A DNA stretch of 64,000 nt from Curvibacter cyanobacteriorum (GCF_028649475.1 NZ_JAQSIP010000002.1:372001-436000); one strand, 5' to 3'. Counted from the stretch's first letter, positions 28,432 through 38,259 are shown. The notes: generated from the sequence alone by a model not told the origin. A program made the numbers and translations.

Positions 28432-29307
28432 TCAAGGCAGCAGCGCGGCCAGTCCGCCTTCGGGCTCAAAGCGCTGGTCGCGGAAGGTCAGCCGGGTCGG
28501 CCCGTCCCAGACGGGCTGAGGGCGGCTGTGGCGCGGATCACCGGGGTAGCAGATGACCCGCAGGCCGTCGAGGTCGAAGGGCTCTGGTTCGATCAGGGCC
28601 GGGGGCGTGCGCCGCGCCTGCGCCAGCACGTCGGCCACTGAGGCCTGGCGGGCCAGTTGGCTCAGGGTCATGATCTGCGGTGGCGCCAGTTCGATGTCGC
28701 GCTGCCAGTAGCGCTCCAGTGCGGCGCGCGGCGTGGTCCACAGCGCTTCGGTGGCTTCGTGGTTGTCGTGGGCCGCGGTTTGGCCGCTGGGCGCGCTGCA
28801 GATGAAAAAGCGCGTGTCGAAGCGCTTGTTGCTGACCGAGGGCACGCGGGGTGTGATCCAGCGCGACCAGGGCACCAGGCTGTCGGTGGCCAGCGGCAGA
28901 CCCAGCTGCTGGTGCAGGGCCACAAAGCCTTCGCCAGCGCGCCAGCGGCGCAGTACTTCGGCCACGGTGTCGGGCACTTCATGGCCCAACAGCAGACCGC
29001 ATTCTTCGAGGGTCTCGCGCAGTGCGGCCACATGCAGGCCGAGCGCGGTGTGGGGGTCGAGTTCGGGTTCGTTGAGGGCCTGGGCCAAGCGCTGGCCCGC
29101 TTGCGGATCGGCCAGGGCCGCGGCGCCGTGGTCGCTGTCGTCGAGCTTGCCGCCCGGGAACACATGCACGCCCCCCAGCACGGCCGAGCGGCCGTGGCGC
29201 CGCATCATCAGCAGTTCCAGGCCTGCGGTGCCGTCGCGCAGCACGATCACGGAGGCCGAGGGGGTGGGGGCCCCGGTCACGACATTGGAGTTGATTTCAA
29301 TCGCCAT
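28432..29307 (-). CDS. Nudix hydrolase, NUDT19-like
   Basis: The 291-residue protein begins with the Nudix core: VLGGVHVFPGGKLDDSD and, after an insertion, an AALRETLEECGLLL helix that carries the metal-binding Glu residues of the split Nudix box. The architecture, with a large insertion between GG-x-x-D and the RExxEE helix, is typical of the NUDT19 / CoA-pyrophosphatase-like branch that hydrolyses CoA or acyl-CoA derivatives. The start at 29307 (MAIEINSNVV) is preferred over more distant codons because upstream residues are not conserved in style. Confidence 0.85.
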   Translation of the reverse strand: MAIEINSNVVTGAPTPSASVIVLRDGTAGLELLMMRRHGRSAVLGGVHVFPGGKLDDSDHGAAALADPQAGQRLAQALNEPELDPHTALGLHVAALRETLEECGLLLGHEVPDTVAEVLRRWRAGEGFVALHQQLGLPLATDSLVPWSRWITPRVPSVSNKRFDTRFFICSAPSGQTAAHDNHEATEALWTTPRAALERYWQRDIELAPPQIMTLSQLARQASVADVLAQARRTPPALIEPEPFDLDGLRVICYPGDPRHSRPQPVWDGPTRLTFRDQRFEPEGGLAALLP

Positions 29308-29399
29308 GGCGCCGATTGTGGCGTGACGGCCCGCCCTCGCGCTGTCGCAGAGGGCGCAAACTGTGCCGGCGTGGCGCGATGCCGGCTTGAAAGCCCCAT

Positions 29400-29424
29400 G
29401 AAAAAAGCCGCCCGAGGGCGGCTT
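29400..29424 (-). terminator. Intrinsic terminator of efp
   Basis: On the minus strand AAGCCGCC and GGCGGCTT close a 4-base loop and are followed by six T residues. It sits 21 bases after the efp stop. Confidence 0.85.
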
Positions 29425-29445
29425 GCGGGACACAGCGGCAGGCGC

Positions 29446-30000
29446 TTAGACGCGCTTGCGGTATTCGCCGGTGCGGGTGTCGATTTCGATGCGGTCGCCT
29501 TGCGACACGAACAGCGGCACGGGCACTTCGAAGCCGGTCGAGATTTTGGCTGGCTTCATGACCTTGCCCGAGGTGTCGCCCTTGACGGCGGGTTCGGTCC
29601 AGGTGATTTCGCGCTCGATGCTGGTCGGCAGTTCGACCGAGATGGCCTTGCCGTCATAGAACACCACTTCAACAGCCATGCCGTCTTCGAGGTAGTTCAG
29701 GGCGTCGCCCATGTTTTCGGCTTCGACTTCGTATTGGTTGTATTCGCTGTCCATGCAGACGTACATCGGGTCAGCGAAGTAGGAGTAGGTGCACTCCTTC
29801 TTGTCCAAGATGATTTGGTCCATCTTGTCGTCGGCCTTGAACACGACTTCGGTACCGAAGTTGGCGATCAGGCTCTTGAGCTTCATGCGCACGGTGGCCG
29901 AGTTGCGGCCGCCGCGGCTGTATTCGGTCTTCAGCACGACCATCGGGTCCTTGCCGTGCATGATCACGTTGCCAGCGCGGATTTCTTGAGCGATTTTCAT
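29446..30000 (-). CDS. efp: Translation elongation factor P
   Basis: The 184-residue EF-P has three beta-barrel domains and rescues ribosomes stalled at polyproline. The tip of the acceptor loop reads YSRGGRNS with arginine at position 32, not lysine at 34. This is the type modified by EarP with rhamnose, and earP lies immediately upstream on the same strand (125 bases between earP stop and efp ATG). The ATG at 30000 gives the standard start [11 protein letters not shown]. An intrinsic terminator follows. Confidence 0.98.
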   Translation of the reverse strand: MKIAQEIRAGNVIMHGKDPMVVLKTEYSRGGRNSATVRMKLKSLIANFGTEVVFKADDKMDQIILDKKECTYSYFADPMYVCMDSEYNQYEVEAENMGDALNYLEDGMAVEVVFYDGKAISVELPTSIEREITWTEPAVKGDTSGKVMKPAKISTGFEVPVPLFVSQGDRIEIDTRTGEYRKRV

Positions 30001-30124
30001 AGGAATAGGGCCCTGCGGGCCTGTTGGGCTTGAATCTGGTTGCCGGGCGTGTGGCCCGCTGCACTGCGCACCACCAGGCTTGCAGGCCGACGCGGCCCGC
30101 CTGTGTTGCGCAAAACCTCGGATT

Positions 30125-31225
30125 TTATCGTTTTTCTGTGCAAAAACGAAGTAGCTGTGTGACCAAGTCGTCCTGGGCGCACAGGATTTGACGCGCCGCA
30201 AGCACGCAGTCGCGCCAGGCTGCGGGTTCCACCGGGGGCAGGGGGCCGTCGTTCAGGCCGTTCCAGACCCGGTGGAAATGACGCAGGCTGGGCGGCGCCT
30301 GCAGCCAGTCCAGGAAGGCTTCGAGCTTGTCTTCGTGGGCGCCGTCGTCTTGCGGGTAAATGTGCCAGACCAGGGGCTGACCCGCCCACAGGGCGCGCAC
30401 CAGCGAGTCCTCGCCGCGCACGAAGTTGAGGTCGCAGGCGCGCAGCTTGGCGTCAAACTCAGGCTGGGGCACGGGTTGGGCGTAGTCAATGTGCAGCCAG
30501 TCGGTTGCCTGGGGGGACGGGGTGTTCGCTGGGGTGTTGTGGGCGCGGGCGGCCTCGGCGGCCCGCACCGCCGCGGTGGGGCGTCCCGGCATCACATGCA
30601 GGCGCACTGGCCGGCCTGCCAGGCCCTCTCGGTGCAGTCGGCTCAGCCAGGGCGCCAGGCCCGCGGGTTCGTAGCAAAACAGCGAAACCAGCCACTCTTC
30701 GCCTTGCACGCCCAGGGCAGTGCGCTGCCGTTGGCGTTCGCCCGCGGGCGGGTCGTCGGCCACACCGGGCTCGCGCAGCAGGCCACCGGTGCGCGGCGTG
30801 AAGCCGGGGTAGAAGAACCACTTGCCCAGGCCCGCGGCCGGGCCGCTCAGGATGGGCGAGGGCAGGGCGTGGCAGCGTTCCACCCAGGCCTCGGCGGACA
30901 GGTATTCCAGGTTGATCCACACCGGCGCCGGGCCTGGGGAGGCCACTCGCTGGGCCACTAGGCCGGCATCGATCTCGCAGCCAAAGGCTTCGATCAGACC
31001 GTCGGCCGGGGGCAGGTCGGCGAAGGCGCTGGGGCTCAGTGGGCGCGTCCAGGGGTGCACGCTGACACCATTCGCGCCTTGCGGCGCCATCCAGGCCAGA
31101 GCGCTGGCGTCGTCCACCCACAGGCGCACCTGCTGGCCGCGCCGGGCCAGGTCGGCGGCCAGGCGCCAGGCGACGCCGAGGTCGCCGTGGTTGTCAATGA
31201 CGGTGCAAAAAAGGTCCCAGAGCAT
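30125..31225 (-). CDS. earP: EF-P arginine rhamnosyltransferase EarP
   Basis: The 366-residue GT-B glycosyltransferase (former DUF2331) transfers rhamnose from dTDP-rhamnose to Arg32 of EF-P. The catalytic residues described for the Pseudomonas enzyme (Asp13, Asp17, Glu273) have counterparts at Asp11 and Asp15 in VIDNHGDLG and Glu272 in [13 protein letters not shown]. The ATG at 31225 (MLWDLFC) places the first strand at the usual position; an in-frame ATG at 31252 would add nine residues. It is divergent from uvrC with 99 bases between starts and is followed by efp. Confidence 0.96.
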   Translation of the reverse strand: MLWDLFCTVIDNHGDLGVAWRLAADLARRGQQVRLWVDDASALAWMAPQGANGVSVHPWTRPLSPSAFADLPPADGLIEAFGCEIDAGLVAQRVASPGPAPVWINLEYLSAEAWVERCHALPSPILSGPAAGLGKWFFYPGFTPRTGGLLREPGVADDPPAGERQRQRTALGVQGEEWLVSLFCYEPAGLAPWLSRLHREGLAGRPVRLHVMPGRPTAAVRAAEAARAHNTPANTPSPQATDWLHIDYAQPVPQPEFDAKLRACDLNFVRGEDSLVRALWAGQPLVWHIYPQDDGAHEDKLEAFLDWLQAPPSLRHFHRVWNGLNDGPLPPVEPAAWRDCVLAARQILCAQDDLVTQLLRFCTEKR

Positions 31226-31324
31226 GGCAGTGTGTGGAGTCAAGACCGCCATTGTCCCTGCGCGGCGAGGCCACTCGCCGCCAGGGGCACGCGCGCGCAG
31301 CCGCTGGGGCCACAATACGGCCCC

Positions 31325-33304
31325 ATGTCTGATGTGCACTCCGAACAGCTGCTGTCCGAGGTGGCGGCCTTGCCCGCCTTGCCTGGGGTCTACCGTTACT
31401 TTGATGCCGATGGCCTGCTGCTTTATGTGGGCAAGGCGCTCAACCTCAAGCGTCGGGTGTCGAGCTATTTTCAGAAGAACCACGGCGGCACCCGCATCGG
31501 TCACATGGTCAGCAAGATCGTGCGCATGGAGACCACCGTGGTGCGCTCCGAGGCCGAGGCCCTGCTGCTCGAAAACAACCTCATCAAGACGCTCAACCCC
31601 AAGTACAACATCCTGTTCCGGGACGACAAGAGCTACCCCTACCTCAAGCTGGCCAGCCACAGCTTTCCCCGCATGGCCTACTACCGCGGCGCGGTGGAAA
31701 AAAAGCACCGCTACTTCGGGCCTTACCCCAGCGCGTGGGCGGTGAAGGAAACCATCCAGTTGCTGCAGAAGGTGTTTCGCCTGCGCACCTGCGAGGACAC
31801 GGTGTTCAACAACCGCACCCGGCCTTGCCTGCTGTACCAGATCAAGCGCTGTTCCGGGCCTTGTGTGGACCTGGTGTCGCCGGCGGATTACGCCCGCGAT
31901 GTGGCCGATGCCGAGCGCTTCTTGCGCGGCGAGGCGCAGGGCGTGCTCAGCGAGATGGAGGGCCGCATGATGGCCCACGCCGAGCGGCTGGAGTTTGAGC
32001 AGGCCGCCGAGATCCGCAACCAGATGACGGCCTTGTCGCGCGTGCTGCACCAGCAGTCCATGGACACCGCGTCCGATCAGGACGTCGACATCCTGGCCGT
32101 GAAGGTGCAGGGCGGGCGCGCCTGCGTCAACCTGGCCATGGTGCGTGGTGGGCGCCACCTGGGCGACCGGCCGTACTTCCCGGTGCATGTCGAGGACGCT
32201 GTGGCCTTGTCCGAGTGGGCCGAGGGCGGTGCCGACACGGCGCCCGCCCCCGAGGGGGCGGGGCTCGAGGCGTCGGAAACCTCTGCCGCCCCGGCGGCCC
32301 CGGCGACCGCCCCCGTGCCGGTCGAGGTGCGGGTGCTGGAGGCGTTCATTGCGCAGCATTACCCGGGGGTGCCGGTACCGTCGGTGCTGGTGACCAGCGT
32401 GCCGGTCGACAAGCGTTTGCTGGCGGCTTTGTCGGAGCAGTGCGGGGTCAAGATCAATGCCGTGCACAACCCGCGCGAGCAACGCCGCATCTGGCTCGAG
32501 ATGGCGCAGAAGAACGCCGACCTGCAACTGGCGCGCTTGTTGTCCGAGGAAGGCTCGCAGCAGGCCCGCACGCGTGCCCTGGTCGAGGCACTGGACCTCA
32601 GCCCCGACGACCTGGACCAGTTCCGCGTCGAGTGCTTTGACATCTCCCACACCGCGGGCGAGGCGACCCAGGCCTCGTGTGTGGTGTTTCAGCAGCACAA
32701 GATGCAAAACAGCGAGTACCGGCGCTTCAACATCGAGGGCATCACCGGAGGCGATGACTATGCGGCCATGCGCCAGGTGCTGACGCGCCGTTACAGCAAG
32801 GTCGCTGAGGCCCTGCGCGAGGCGGGCGGTGCCGCGCCGTCGCCTGGGCAGGCCCGTTTGCCGGATCTGGTGCTGGTGGACGGCGGCAAGGGCCAGGTGT
32901 CGATGGCGCGCGAGGTGTTCGAGTCGTTGGGCCTGGACCTGTCGGTCATCGTCGGGGTCGAGAAAGGGGAGGGCCGCAAGGTCGGGCTGGAGGAGTTGGT
33001 GTTCGCCGATTGCCGTGACAAGGTCTACCTGGGCAAGGACTCGGCGGCGCTGATGCTGGTGGCCCAGATCCGCGATGAGGCGCACCGCTTCGCCATCACC
33101 GGCATGCGGGCGCAGCGCGCCAAGGTGCGCGTCGGTGGCAGCCGGCTCGAGGACATCCCAGGCGTGGGCCCCAAGAAGCGCGCCCGCCTGCTGCAGCGCT
33201 TTGGCGGCGTGCGCGGCGTGGCCGCGGCCAGCGTGGCCGACCTCAGCACGGTGGACGGCATTTCAGCCGACCTGGCCGAGGAGATCTACCGCGCCCTGCA
33301 CTGA
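31325..33304 (+). CDS. uvrC: UvrABC excinuclease subunit C
   Basis: The 659-residue nuclease makes both incisions in nucleotide excision repair. Domains in order: GIY-YIG nuclease (about residues 15-95, [19 protein letters not shown]), UVR motif (about 205-240), RNase H-like endonuclease (about 400-540, with [15 protein letters not shown] and [10 protein letters not shown]) and a tandem helix-hairpin-helix (about 600-655, [19 protein letters not shown]). An Ala/Pro-rich insertion at about residues 300-335 lies before the RNase H part, common in Comamonadaceae members. It is followed by pgsA, a conserved order. Confidence 0.97.
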   Translation: MSDVHSEQLLSEVAALPALPGVYRYFDADGLLLYVGKALNLKRRVSSYFQKNHGGTRIGHMVSKIVRMETTVVRSEAEALLLENNLIKTLNPKYNILFRDDKSYPYLKLASHSFPRMAYYRGAVEKKHRYFGPYPSAWAVKETIQLLQKVFRLRTCEDTVFNNRTRPCLLYQIKRCSGPCVDLVSPADYARDVADAERFLRGEAQGVLSEMEGRMMAHAERLEFEQAAEIRNQMTALSRVLHQQSMDTASDQDVDILAVKVQGGRACVNLAMVRGGRHLGDRPYFPVHVEDAVALSEWAEGGADTAPAPEGAGLEASETSAAPAAPATAPVPVEVRVLEAFIAQHYPGVPVPSVLVTSVPVDKRLLAALSEQCGVKINAVHNPREQRRIWLEMAQKNADLQLARLLSEEGSQQARTRALVEALDLSPDDLDQFRVECFDISHTAGEATQASCVVFQQHKMQNSEYRRFNIEGITGGDDYAAMRQVLTRRYSKVAEALREAGGAAPSPGQARLPDLVLVDGGKGQVSMAREVFESLGLDLSVIVGVEKGEGRKVGLEELVFADCRDKVYLGKDSAALMLVAQIRDEAHRFAITGMRAQRAKVRVGGSRLEDIPGVGPKKRARLLQRFGGVRGVAAASVADLSTVDGISADLAEEIYRALH

Positions 33305-33387
33305 CGCCCAGGCCGGGGCACCAGGGCTGTGCCTGATTTGGCACCGTTGTCAGACAGACGAAGGTCAAGGCGTGACACAATTGGTGC

Positions 33388-33954
33388 ATGTTCTTCACGA
33401 TCCCCACCCTCATGACCTGGACGCGCATTGTCGCGATCCCTTTGATCGTGGGGGTGTTCTACTCGCCGCTGGATCCGGCCATGCGCAACCTGATCGCCAC
33501 GGTCATGTTCGTGGTCTTCGCGGCCACCGACTGGCTGGACGGGTTTTTGGCGCGCAAGCTCAATCAGACCTCGTCGTTCGGCGCCTTCCTTGACCCGGTG
33601 GCAGACAAGTTCCTGGTCTGCGCCTCCTTGCTGGTGCTGGTGCATCTGCAACGCGCCGACGTGTTTGTGGCCCTGATCATCATCGGCCGTGAAATCGCCA
33701 TCTCGGCGTTGCGCGAGTGGATGGCCCAGATCGGCGCTTCCAAGAGCGTGGCGGTGCACATGCTCGGCAAGCTCAAGACCACCGTGCAGATGGTGGCGAT
33801 CCCCTTCCTGCTTTTTGATGGCACCGTGTTCGGCGTCATCGACACCGGCACCTGGGGCACCTGGTTGATCTGGGCCGCTGCCGTGTTGACGGTCTGGTCC
33901 ATGGTGTACTACCTGCAAAAAGCCTTGCCGGAGATTCGGGCCCGCGTGAAATGA
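33388..33954 (+). CDS. pgsA: CDP-diacylglycerol--glycerol-3-phosphate 3-phosphatidyltransferase
   Basis: The 188-residue inner-membrane enzyme makes phosphatidylglycerophosphate, the committed step to phosphatidylglycerol and cardiolipin. It has the CDP-alcohol phosphatidyltransferase signature DG-x2-AR-x8-G-x3-D-x3-D in DGFLARKLNQTSSFGAFLD and the following PVAD. Several transmembrane helices follow. The stop overlaps the start of the EamA transporter by 4 bases (ATGA). Confidence 0.97.
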   Translation: MFFTIPTLMTWTRIVAIPLIVGVFYSPLDPAMRNLIATVMFVVFAATDWLDGFLARKLNQTSSFGAFLDPVADKFLVCASLLVLVHLQRADVFVALIIIGREIAISALREWMAQIGASKSVAVHMLGKLKTTVQMVAIPFLLFDGTVFGVIDTGTWGTWLIWAAAVLTVWSMVYYLQKALPEIRARVK

Positions 33955-34880
33955 GTTCGGGCTCCACGCCTGGCCCGGCGGGGCCTGCGGGTGGGCCTCC
34001 CGCCTCGGCTTGGGCGCAGCACGGGTTGGCGGCCATGCCCGCGGTGTTTGTGCTGATCTGGAGCACTGGCTTTGTCGTGGCGCGCTATGCCATGCCCCAC
34101 GCCCCCCCTTTCACCTTCTTGACCGTGCGCTACGCGCTTTCGGTGCTGTGCTTTGTCGCCTGGGTTGGGTGGGCTCGGGTGCCCTGGCCATCCAACCGGG
34201 CCCAATGGGGGCACTTGGCGGTGACCGGGGCGCTGATGCATGCGGGCTACCTCGGCGGCGTCTGGAGCGCTGTCAAGCTGGGCATGGGCTCGGGCCTGAC
34301 GGCGCTGATCGTGGGTTTGCAACCGGTGCTGACCGCGGTGTGGATGTCCGCCCAGGGCGGTCCGGTGACGCGCTGGCAATGGCTGGGTTTGGGGCTGGGC
34401 TTTGGTGGGCTGGTGCTGGTGGTCAGTGCCAAGCTGTCGGTTGGCCAGGAGGTCACCGCCACCACCCTGAGCCTGGCGGTGTTGGCCTTGCTGAGCATCA
34501 CCACGGGCACCCTGTACCAAAAGCGGCATGTGCAGCCCTGCGATGTGCGCAGCGCCAGTGCGGTGCAATTGTTCGCTGCCTGCTGCGTCAGCCTGCCGCT
34601 GGCGTGTCTGGAGCCGCAGGCCATGGACTGGCATCCCGAGTTGATCGGGGCCATGGCCTGGTCGGTGCTGGCTTTGTCGCTGGGCGGCAGCTCGCTGCTG
34701 TACCTGTTGATTCAGCGGGGCGCGGCCACCCGGGTCACCAGCCTGCTTTACCTGGTACCGCCGTGCACCGCGGCCTTGGCCTGGCTGCTGTTTGGTGAGG
34801 CCATCACCGGGGCCACCGTGTTGGGCACAGCCCTGACGGCGCTGGGCGTCAGCTGGGTGTTGCGCGCCCCCAAGCCCTGA
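33951..34880 (+). CDS. EamA/DMT-family transporter
   Basis: The 309-residue protein has ten predicted helices in two EamA repeats (about residues 22-155 and 165-300); the sequence around FVLIWSTGFVVARYAMPHAPP is the usual first-helix motif of drug/metabolite exporters. Substrate unknown. It overlaps pgsA by 4 bases and converges on a LysR gene 50 bases downstream. Translation coupled to pgsA is likely from the overlap. Confidence 0.9.
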   Translation: MSSGSTPGPAGPAGGPPASAWAQHGLAAMPAVFVLIWSTGFVVARYAMPHAPPFTFLTVRYALSVLCFVAWVGWARVPWPSNRAQWGHLAVTGALMHAGYLGGVWSAVKLGMGSGLTALIVGLQPVLTAVWMSAQGGPVTRWQWLGLGLGFGGLVLVVSAKLSVGQEVTATTLSLAVLALLSITTGTLYQKRHVQPCDVRSASAVQLFAACCVSLPLACLEPQAMDWHPELIGAMAWSVLALSLGGSSLLYLLIQRGAATRVTSLLYLVPPCTAALAWLLFGEAITGATVLGTALTALGVSWVLRAPKP

Positions 34881-34929
34881 GTCCCGCGGGCCGGGTGCGA
34901 CCAGGCTCGGGGGACTAGGGGTGGTCAGG

Positions 34930-35868
34930 TCACGGGCGCGGCAGCCAGGGTTCGCTCTGGAAGCGGTCGCGCAGGAAATCGATCAACAAACGCACCCGGC
35001 GCGGCGTGCGCGCCTGCCAGGGCATCAGCCAGTGGATGTCGGCGTCGGCCATGCTCCAGTCGGGCAGCACCTGCACCAGACGGCCGTCTTGCAGGGCGCC
35101 GGCAATGTCCCAGCGGCTGCGCAGCATGATGCCGTGGCCCGCCAGGCACCAGTCGCGCACCAACTCGCCCGAGTTGCTGCTGAGGTCGCCGCGCACTTCG
35201 ACACGTTGGACTGCCTTGGACCGGCCCTGGCTGCTGTGCAGCGTCCAGTGGTCAAAGCGCTGGCTGGCGTCGCCGCCGTTTTCGCGCACCACCAGGCACT
35301 GGTGCTGGCTCAGCTCGCCGGGTTGGTCGGGGCGACCGTGCCGCTGCAGGTAGGCCGGGGCGGCCACCAGCACACGCTGGTTGCGCGCCAGGCGCTTGGC
35401 CACCCATTCCGAGGCGCGGTGGCCCGGCAGGTTCCACAGCCACACCGCGCCGTCGTAGCCCTCGACCGCGAGGTCGGGCAACTGCTCCATCAGTTGCATT
35501 TGCACCTGCACCTGGGGGTGGCGGGCCTGAAACTCCGCCACCGCAGGCCCCAGCCACAGCCGGCCAAAGCCAAAGGTCGCCACCAGGCGGATCAGGCCGG
35601 TGGGCTCGGACTGGCGTTCGCGCAGCTCGGCCTCCGCTCTTTGAAAGCCTTGCAACAGCCCTTGGGCGTGTTCGCACAGCGCCTCGCCGTCCGCCGTGGG
35701 GCTCACCTTGCGGGTGGTGCGCTGGAACAGCCTGAGCTTCAACGTGCTCTCCAGGGCGGCCAGGCGCTTGGTCACCGCGGGCGGGGTGACCCGCAGGGTG
35801 CGCGCGGCGGCGGTCAGGCTGCCGTGCTGCCGGATGGCGAGCACCAGCTCGAGATCAGCGCGTTCCAT
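34930..35868 (-). CDS. LysR-family transcriptional regulator
   Basis: The 312-residue regulator has an N-terminal HTH (ELVLAIRQHGSLTAAARTLRVTPPAVTKRLAALE in pieces; FQRTTRKVSPT wing) and a LysR substrate-binding domain. The ATG at 35868 gives the family start MERADLELVLAI. It is divergent from the dehalogenase-like gene and tartrate dehydrogenase, and a dyad typical of LysR sites lies 16 bases upstream of its start. This makes it the probable regulator of both itself and that operon. Confidence 0.93.
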   Translation of the reverse strand: MERADLELVLAIRQHGSLTAAARTLRVTPPAVTKRLAALESTLKLRLFQRTTRKVSPTADGEALCEHAQGLLQGFQRAEAELRERQSEPTGLIRLVATFGFGRLWLGPAVAEFQARHPQVQVQMQLMEQLPDLAVEGYDGAVWLWNLPGHRASEWVAKRLARNQRVLVAAPAYLQRHGRPDQPGELSQHQCLVVRENGGDASQRFDHWTLHSSQGRSKAVQRVEVRGDLSSNSGELVRDWCLAGHGIMLRSRWDIAGALQDGRLVQVLPDWSMADADIHWLMPWQARTPRRVRLLIDFLRDRFQSEPWLPRP

Positions 35869-35883
35869 TGCTTCCTCATTGGA

Positions 35884-35905
35884 AATAATTGATTGCCCGA
35901 TTATT
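35884..35905. promoter_or_regulatory. Dyad in LysR intergenic region, probable operator
   Basis: AATAAT (35884-35889) and ATTATT (35900-35905) form a perfect 6-base inverted repeat with a 10-base spacer, in the A+T-rich T-N11-A style of LysR binding sites. It sits 16 bases upstream of the LysR start in the divergent region of about 200 bases. Confidence 0.55.
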
Positions 35906-36069
35906 GCTGGCATCCGCGCTAAGCTTGTCGCATACCAAGATTTGGAGACCCGCATGGCGTTGCAAGCCTGGGGCCCGGTGAGCGGGCCACGACCGCAGAT
36001 GGCAAGTGCCGCTGCATGGCAGGGGGTGAATCGCTTCGGCGGCACCGTCCAGCGTGGAGGCGCTTGCCC

Positions 36070-36948
36070 ATGCTGAGCGCTTTTGCCACCGACACCGTGG
36101 TGCGCGACGGCGTCCACCTGCACACCCGCCGCGCGGGGCAGGGCCCGGCCTTGCTGCTGCTGCACGGCCACCCCCAAACCCATGCCATGTGGCACCGGGT
36201 CGCCGACAGCCTGGCGCAGCGTTTCACGGTGGTGATGATGGATTTGCGCGGCTATGGCGACTCCGACCGACCCGCGCCGCACCCGCAGCACCTGAACCAC
36301 TCGCGGCGCGCCATGGCGCTGGACGCTGTGGCAGTGATGCAGCACCACGGCTTTGACCGCTTTCAGGTGCTGGCCCACGACCGTGGCGCCCGCGTGGCCC
36401 ACCGCCTGGCCGCTGACCAGGGGGAGCGGGTCGAGCGCCTGATGCTGCTGGACATCGCCCCCACCTTGGCGATGTACGAGCACACCGGCGAGGCCTTCGC
36501 GCGGGCTTACTGGCACTGGTTCTTCCTGATCCAGCCACCGCCGTTGCCCGAAGCGCTGATCGACAGCGATCCGGTGCGCTACCTGCGTCAGGTGATGGGC
36601 AAGCGGCACGCGGGGCTGGCGGCTTTTGCGCCGGAGGCCCTGGCCGAGTACGAGCGCTGCATTGCCCGACCCGGCAGCGCGCAGGCGATTTGCGAAGATT
36701 ACCGGGCCAGCGCCGGGATCGACCTCGAGCACGACCGCAGCGATGTGCAGGCGCAGCGCCTGCTGACCCAGCCGCTGCGCGTGTTGTGGGGCGACAAAGG
36801 CGCTGTGGGGGCTAATTTCGATGTCCTGGGTTTGTGGCGCGAACGTGCCGTGTCGGTGTCCGGCCGGGCCTTGCCCTGTGGTCACTACATCGCCGAGGAG
36901 GCGCCCGCCCTCTTGTTGCAAGAAGCGTTTGAATTTTTCAGGAGTTGA
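36070..36948 (+). CDS. Haloacetate dehalogenase-like alpha/beta hydrolase
   Basis: The 292-residue protein shows the full fluoroacetate dehalogenase signature. The nucleophile is Asp104 followed by Arg105 and Arg108 (AHDRGAR, carboxylate clamp), with Asp128 (LLDIAPT) and His272 (CGHYIAEEAP) completing the triad, and His149, Trp150 and Tyr211 (YWHWFF, CEDYRAS) for halide binding. These match residues 110, 111, 114, 134, 280, 155, 156 and 219 of the well-studied Rhodopseudomonas enzyme with constant small offsets. Reaction: haloacetate to glycolate plus halide. The ATG at 36070 is chosen over an upstream GTG-type extension. It precedes ttuC by 5 bases. A non-dehalogenating esterase cannot be wholly excluded. 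Confidence 0.88.
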   Translation: MLSAFATDTVVRDGVHLHTRRAGQGPALLLLHGHPQTHAMWHRVADSLAQRFTVVMMDLRGYGDSDRPAPHPQHLNHSRRAMALDAVAVMQHHGFDRFQVLAHDRGARVAHRLAADQGERVERLMLLDIAPTLAMYEHTGEAFARAYWHWFFLIQPPPLPEALIDSDPVRYLRQVMGKRHAGLAAFAPEALAEYERCIARPGSAQAICEDYRASAGIDLEHDRSDVQAQRLLTQPLRVLWGDKGAVGANFDVLGLWRERAVSVSGRALPCGHYIAEEAPALLLQEAFEFFRS

Positions 36949-36953
36949 TTGAC

Positions 36954-38039
36954 ATGAGCCAGAAACGAATCGCCGTCATCGCCGGGGACGGCATCGGCAA
37001 GGAAGTGATGCCCGAAGGCCTGCGCGTGATGGACGCGGCCGCCCGCAAGTTCGGCATCGACCTGCACTTTGACCACTTCGATTTTTCGAGCTGGGACTAC
37101 TGCGAAAAGCACGGCAAGATGCTGCCCGACAACTGGAGGGACCAGATCGGGGGTCACGACGCGATCTACTTTGGGGCCGTCGGGTGGCCCGACAAGATCG
37201 CCGACCATGTCTCGCTGTGGGGCTCGCTGCTGCTGTTCCGCCGTGAGTTCGACCAGTACATCAACCTGCGCCCGGCGCGCCTGATGCCCGGCATCATTGC
37301 CCCGGTGGTGCGCCGCGATGGCAGCCCGCGCCTGCCCGGTGAAATCGACATGTACATCGTGCGCGAGAACACCGAAGGCGAATACTCCAGCATCGGTGGG
37401 CGCATGTTCCCCGGCACCGAGCGCGAGATCGTGATGCAAGAGACGGTGATGTCCCGCATCGGCGTGGACCGCGTGCTCAAGTTCGCGTTCGAGCTGGCCC
37501 AGTCGCGCCCCAAGAAGCACCTGACCAGCGCCACCAAGTCGAACGGCATCGCCATCACCATGCCGTACTGGGACGAGCGCGTGGCCGAGATGGCCAAGGC
37601 GTACCCGGGCATCAACGTCGACAAGTTCCACATCGATATCCTGACCGCGCACTTTGTGCAGCGACCGGACTTCTTTGACGTGGTGGTGGCCAGCAACCTG
37701 TTTGGCGACATCCTCAGCGACTTGGGCCCGGCCTGCACCGGTACCATCGGCATCGCCCCCAGTGCCAACCTCAACCCGGACCGCCTGTTTCCGTCGCTGT
37801 TCGAACCAGTGCACGGTTCGGCGCCCGACATCGCAGGCCAGAACATCGCCAACCCGATCGGTCAGATCTGGTGCGGCGCGATGATGCTCGAGTTCCTCGG
37901 CCACAAGGACGCCCACGACGCCGTGCTGGCCGCCATCGAGAAGGTGCTGGACCCCAAGAGCGGCGCCCCGCGCACCCGCGACATTGGCGGCACGGCCAGC
38001 ACCACCGACCTGGGTCGCGCGATCGCCGAGGTGCTGTGA
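36954..38039 (+). CDS. ttuC: Tartrate dehydrogenase/decarboxylase
   Basis: The 361-residue NAD-dependent beta-decarboxylating dehydrogenase belongs to the isocitrate/isopropylmalate family. The opening RIAVIAGDGIGKEVMPEG, the YIVRENTEGEYSS motif and the GTIGIAPSANLNPD / EPVHGSAPDIAGQ motifs, together with the 361-residue length, fit tartrate dehydrogenase (TtuC/YeaU group), which acts on tartrate and D-malate. It lies 5 bases after the dehalogenase-like gene in one operon, with a probable LysR regulator upstream. D-malate dehydrogenase is the nearest alternative. Confidence 0.92.
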   Translation: MSQKRIAVIAGDGIGKEVMPEGLRVMDAAARKFGIDLHFDHFDFSSWDYCEKHGKMLPDNWRDQIGGHDAIYFGAVGWPDKIADHVSLWGSLLLFRREFDQYINLRPARLMPGIIAPVVRRDGSPRLPGEIDMYIVRENTEGEYSSIGGRMFPGTEREIVMQETVMSRIGVDRVLKFAFELAQSRPKKHLTSATKSNGIAITMPYWDERVAEMAKAYPGINVDKFHIDILTAHFVQRPDFFDVVVASNLFGDILSDLGPACTGTIGIAPSANLNPDRLFPSLFEPVHGSAPDIAGQNIANPIGQIWCGAMMLEFLGHKDAHDAVLAAIEKVLDPKSGAPRTRDIGGTASTTDLGRAIAEVL

Positions 38040-38230
38040 GCTGACCCGGCCGTGACGCCCGCCCTGAACTCTGACCGGTGCGTTGGGTGGGATGGGCGGC
38101 GTCGGCCAGACCTGCAAGCTGTCACCTGAGCGTCAGATCGCGGCGTTCAAAAAGGCGTCCAAGCGCGCTTTGAAGGCCTCAAAAAGGGTCTAAAATCCGC
38201 GTCCGCGCTGTTGCAAAACAGCCCGTCATA

Positions 38231-38259
38231 TTGACACCGTGAAGGTCCATCGTTTTAAT
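38231..38259 (+). promoter_or_regulatory. Sigma-70 promoter of hupB
   Basis: TTGACA (38231-38236) and TTTAAT (38254-38259) are spaced by 17 bases, giving a start near 38266 and a leader of about 130 bases before the GTG of hupB. A small GCTGTT/AACAGC hairpin with GCAA loop lies just before it (38207-38222). Confidence 0.6.

Noticed and set aside
35935-36069. A small gene in front of the dehalogenase-like gene.
   Set aside because: Open frame without ribosome binding site or family resemblance, overlapping the divergent regulatory region.
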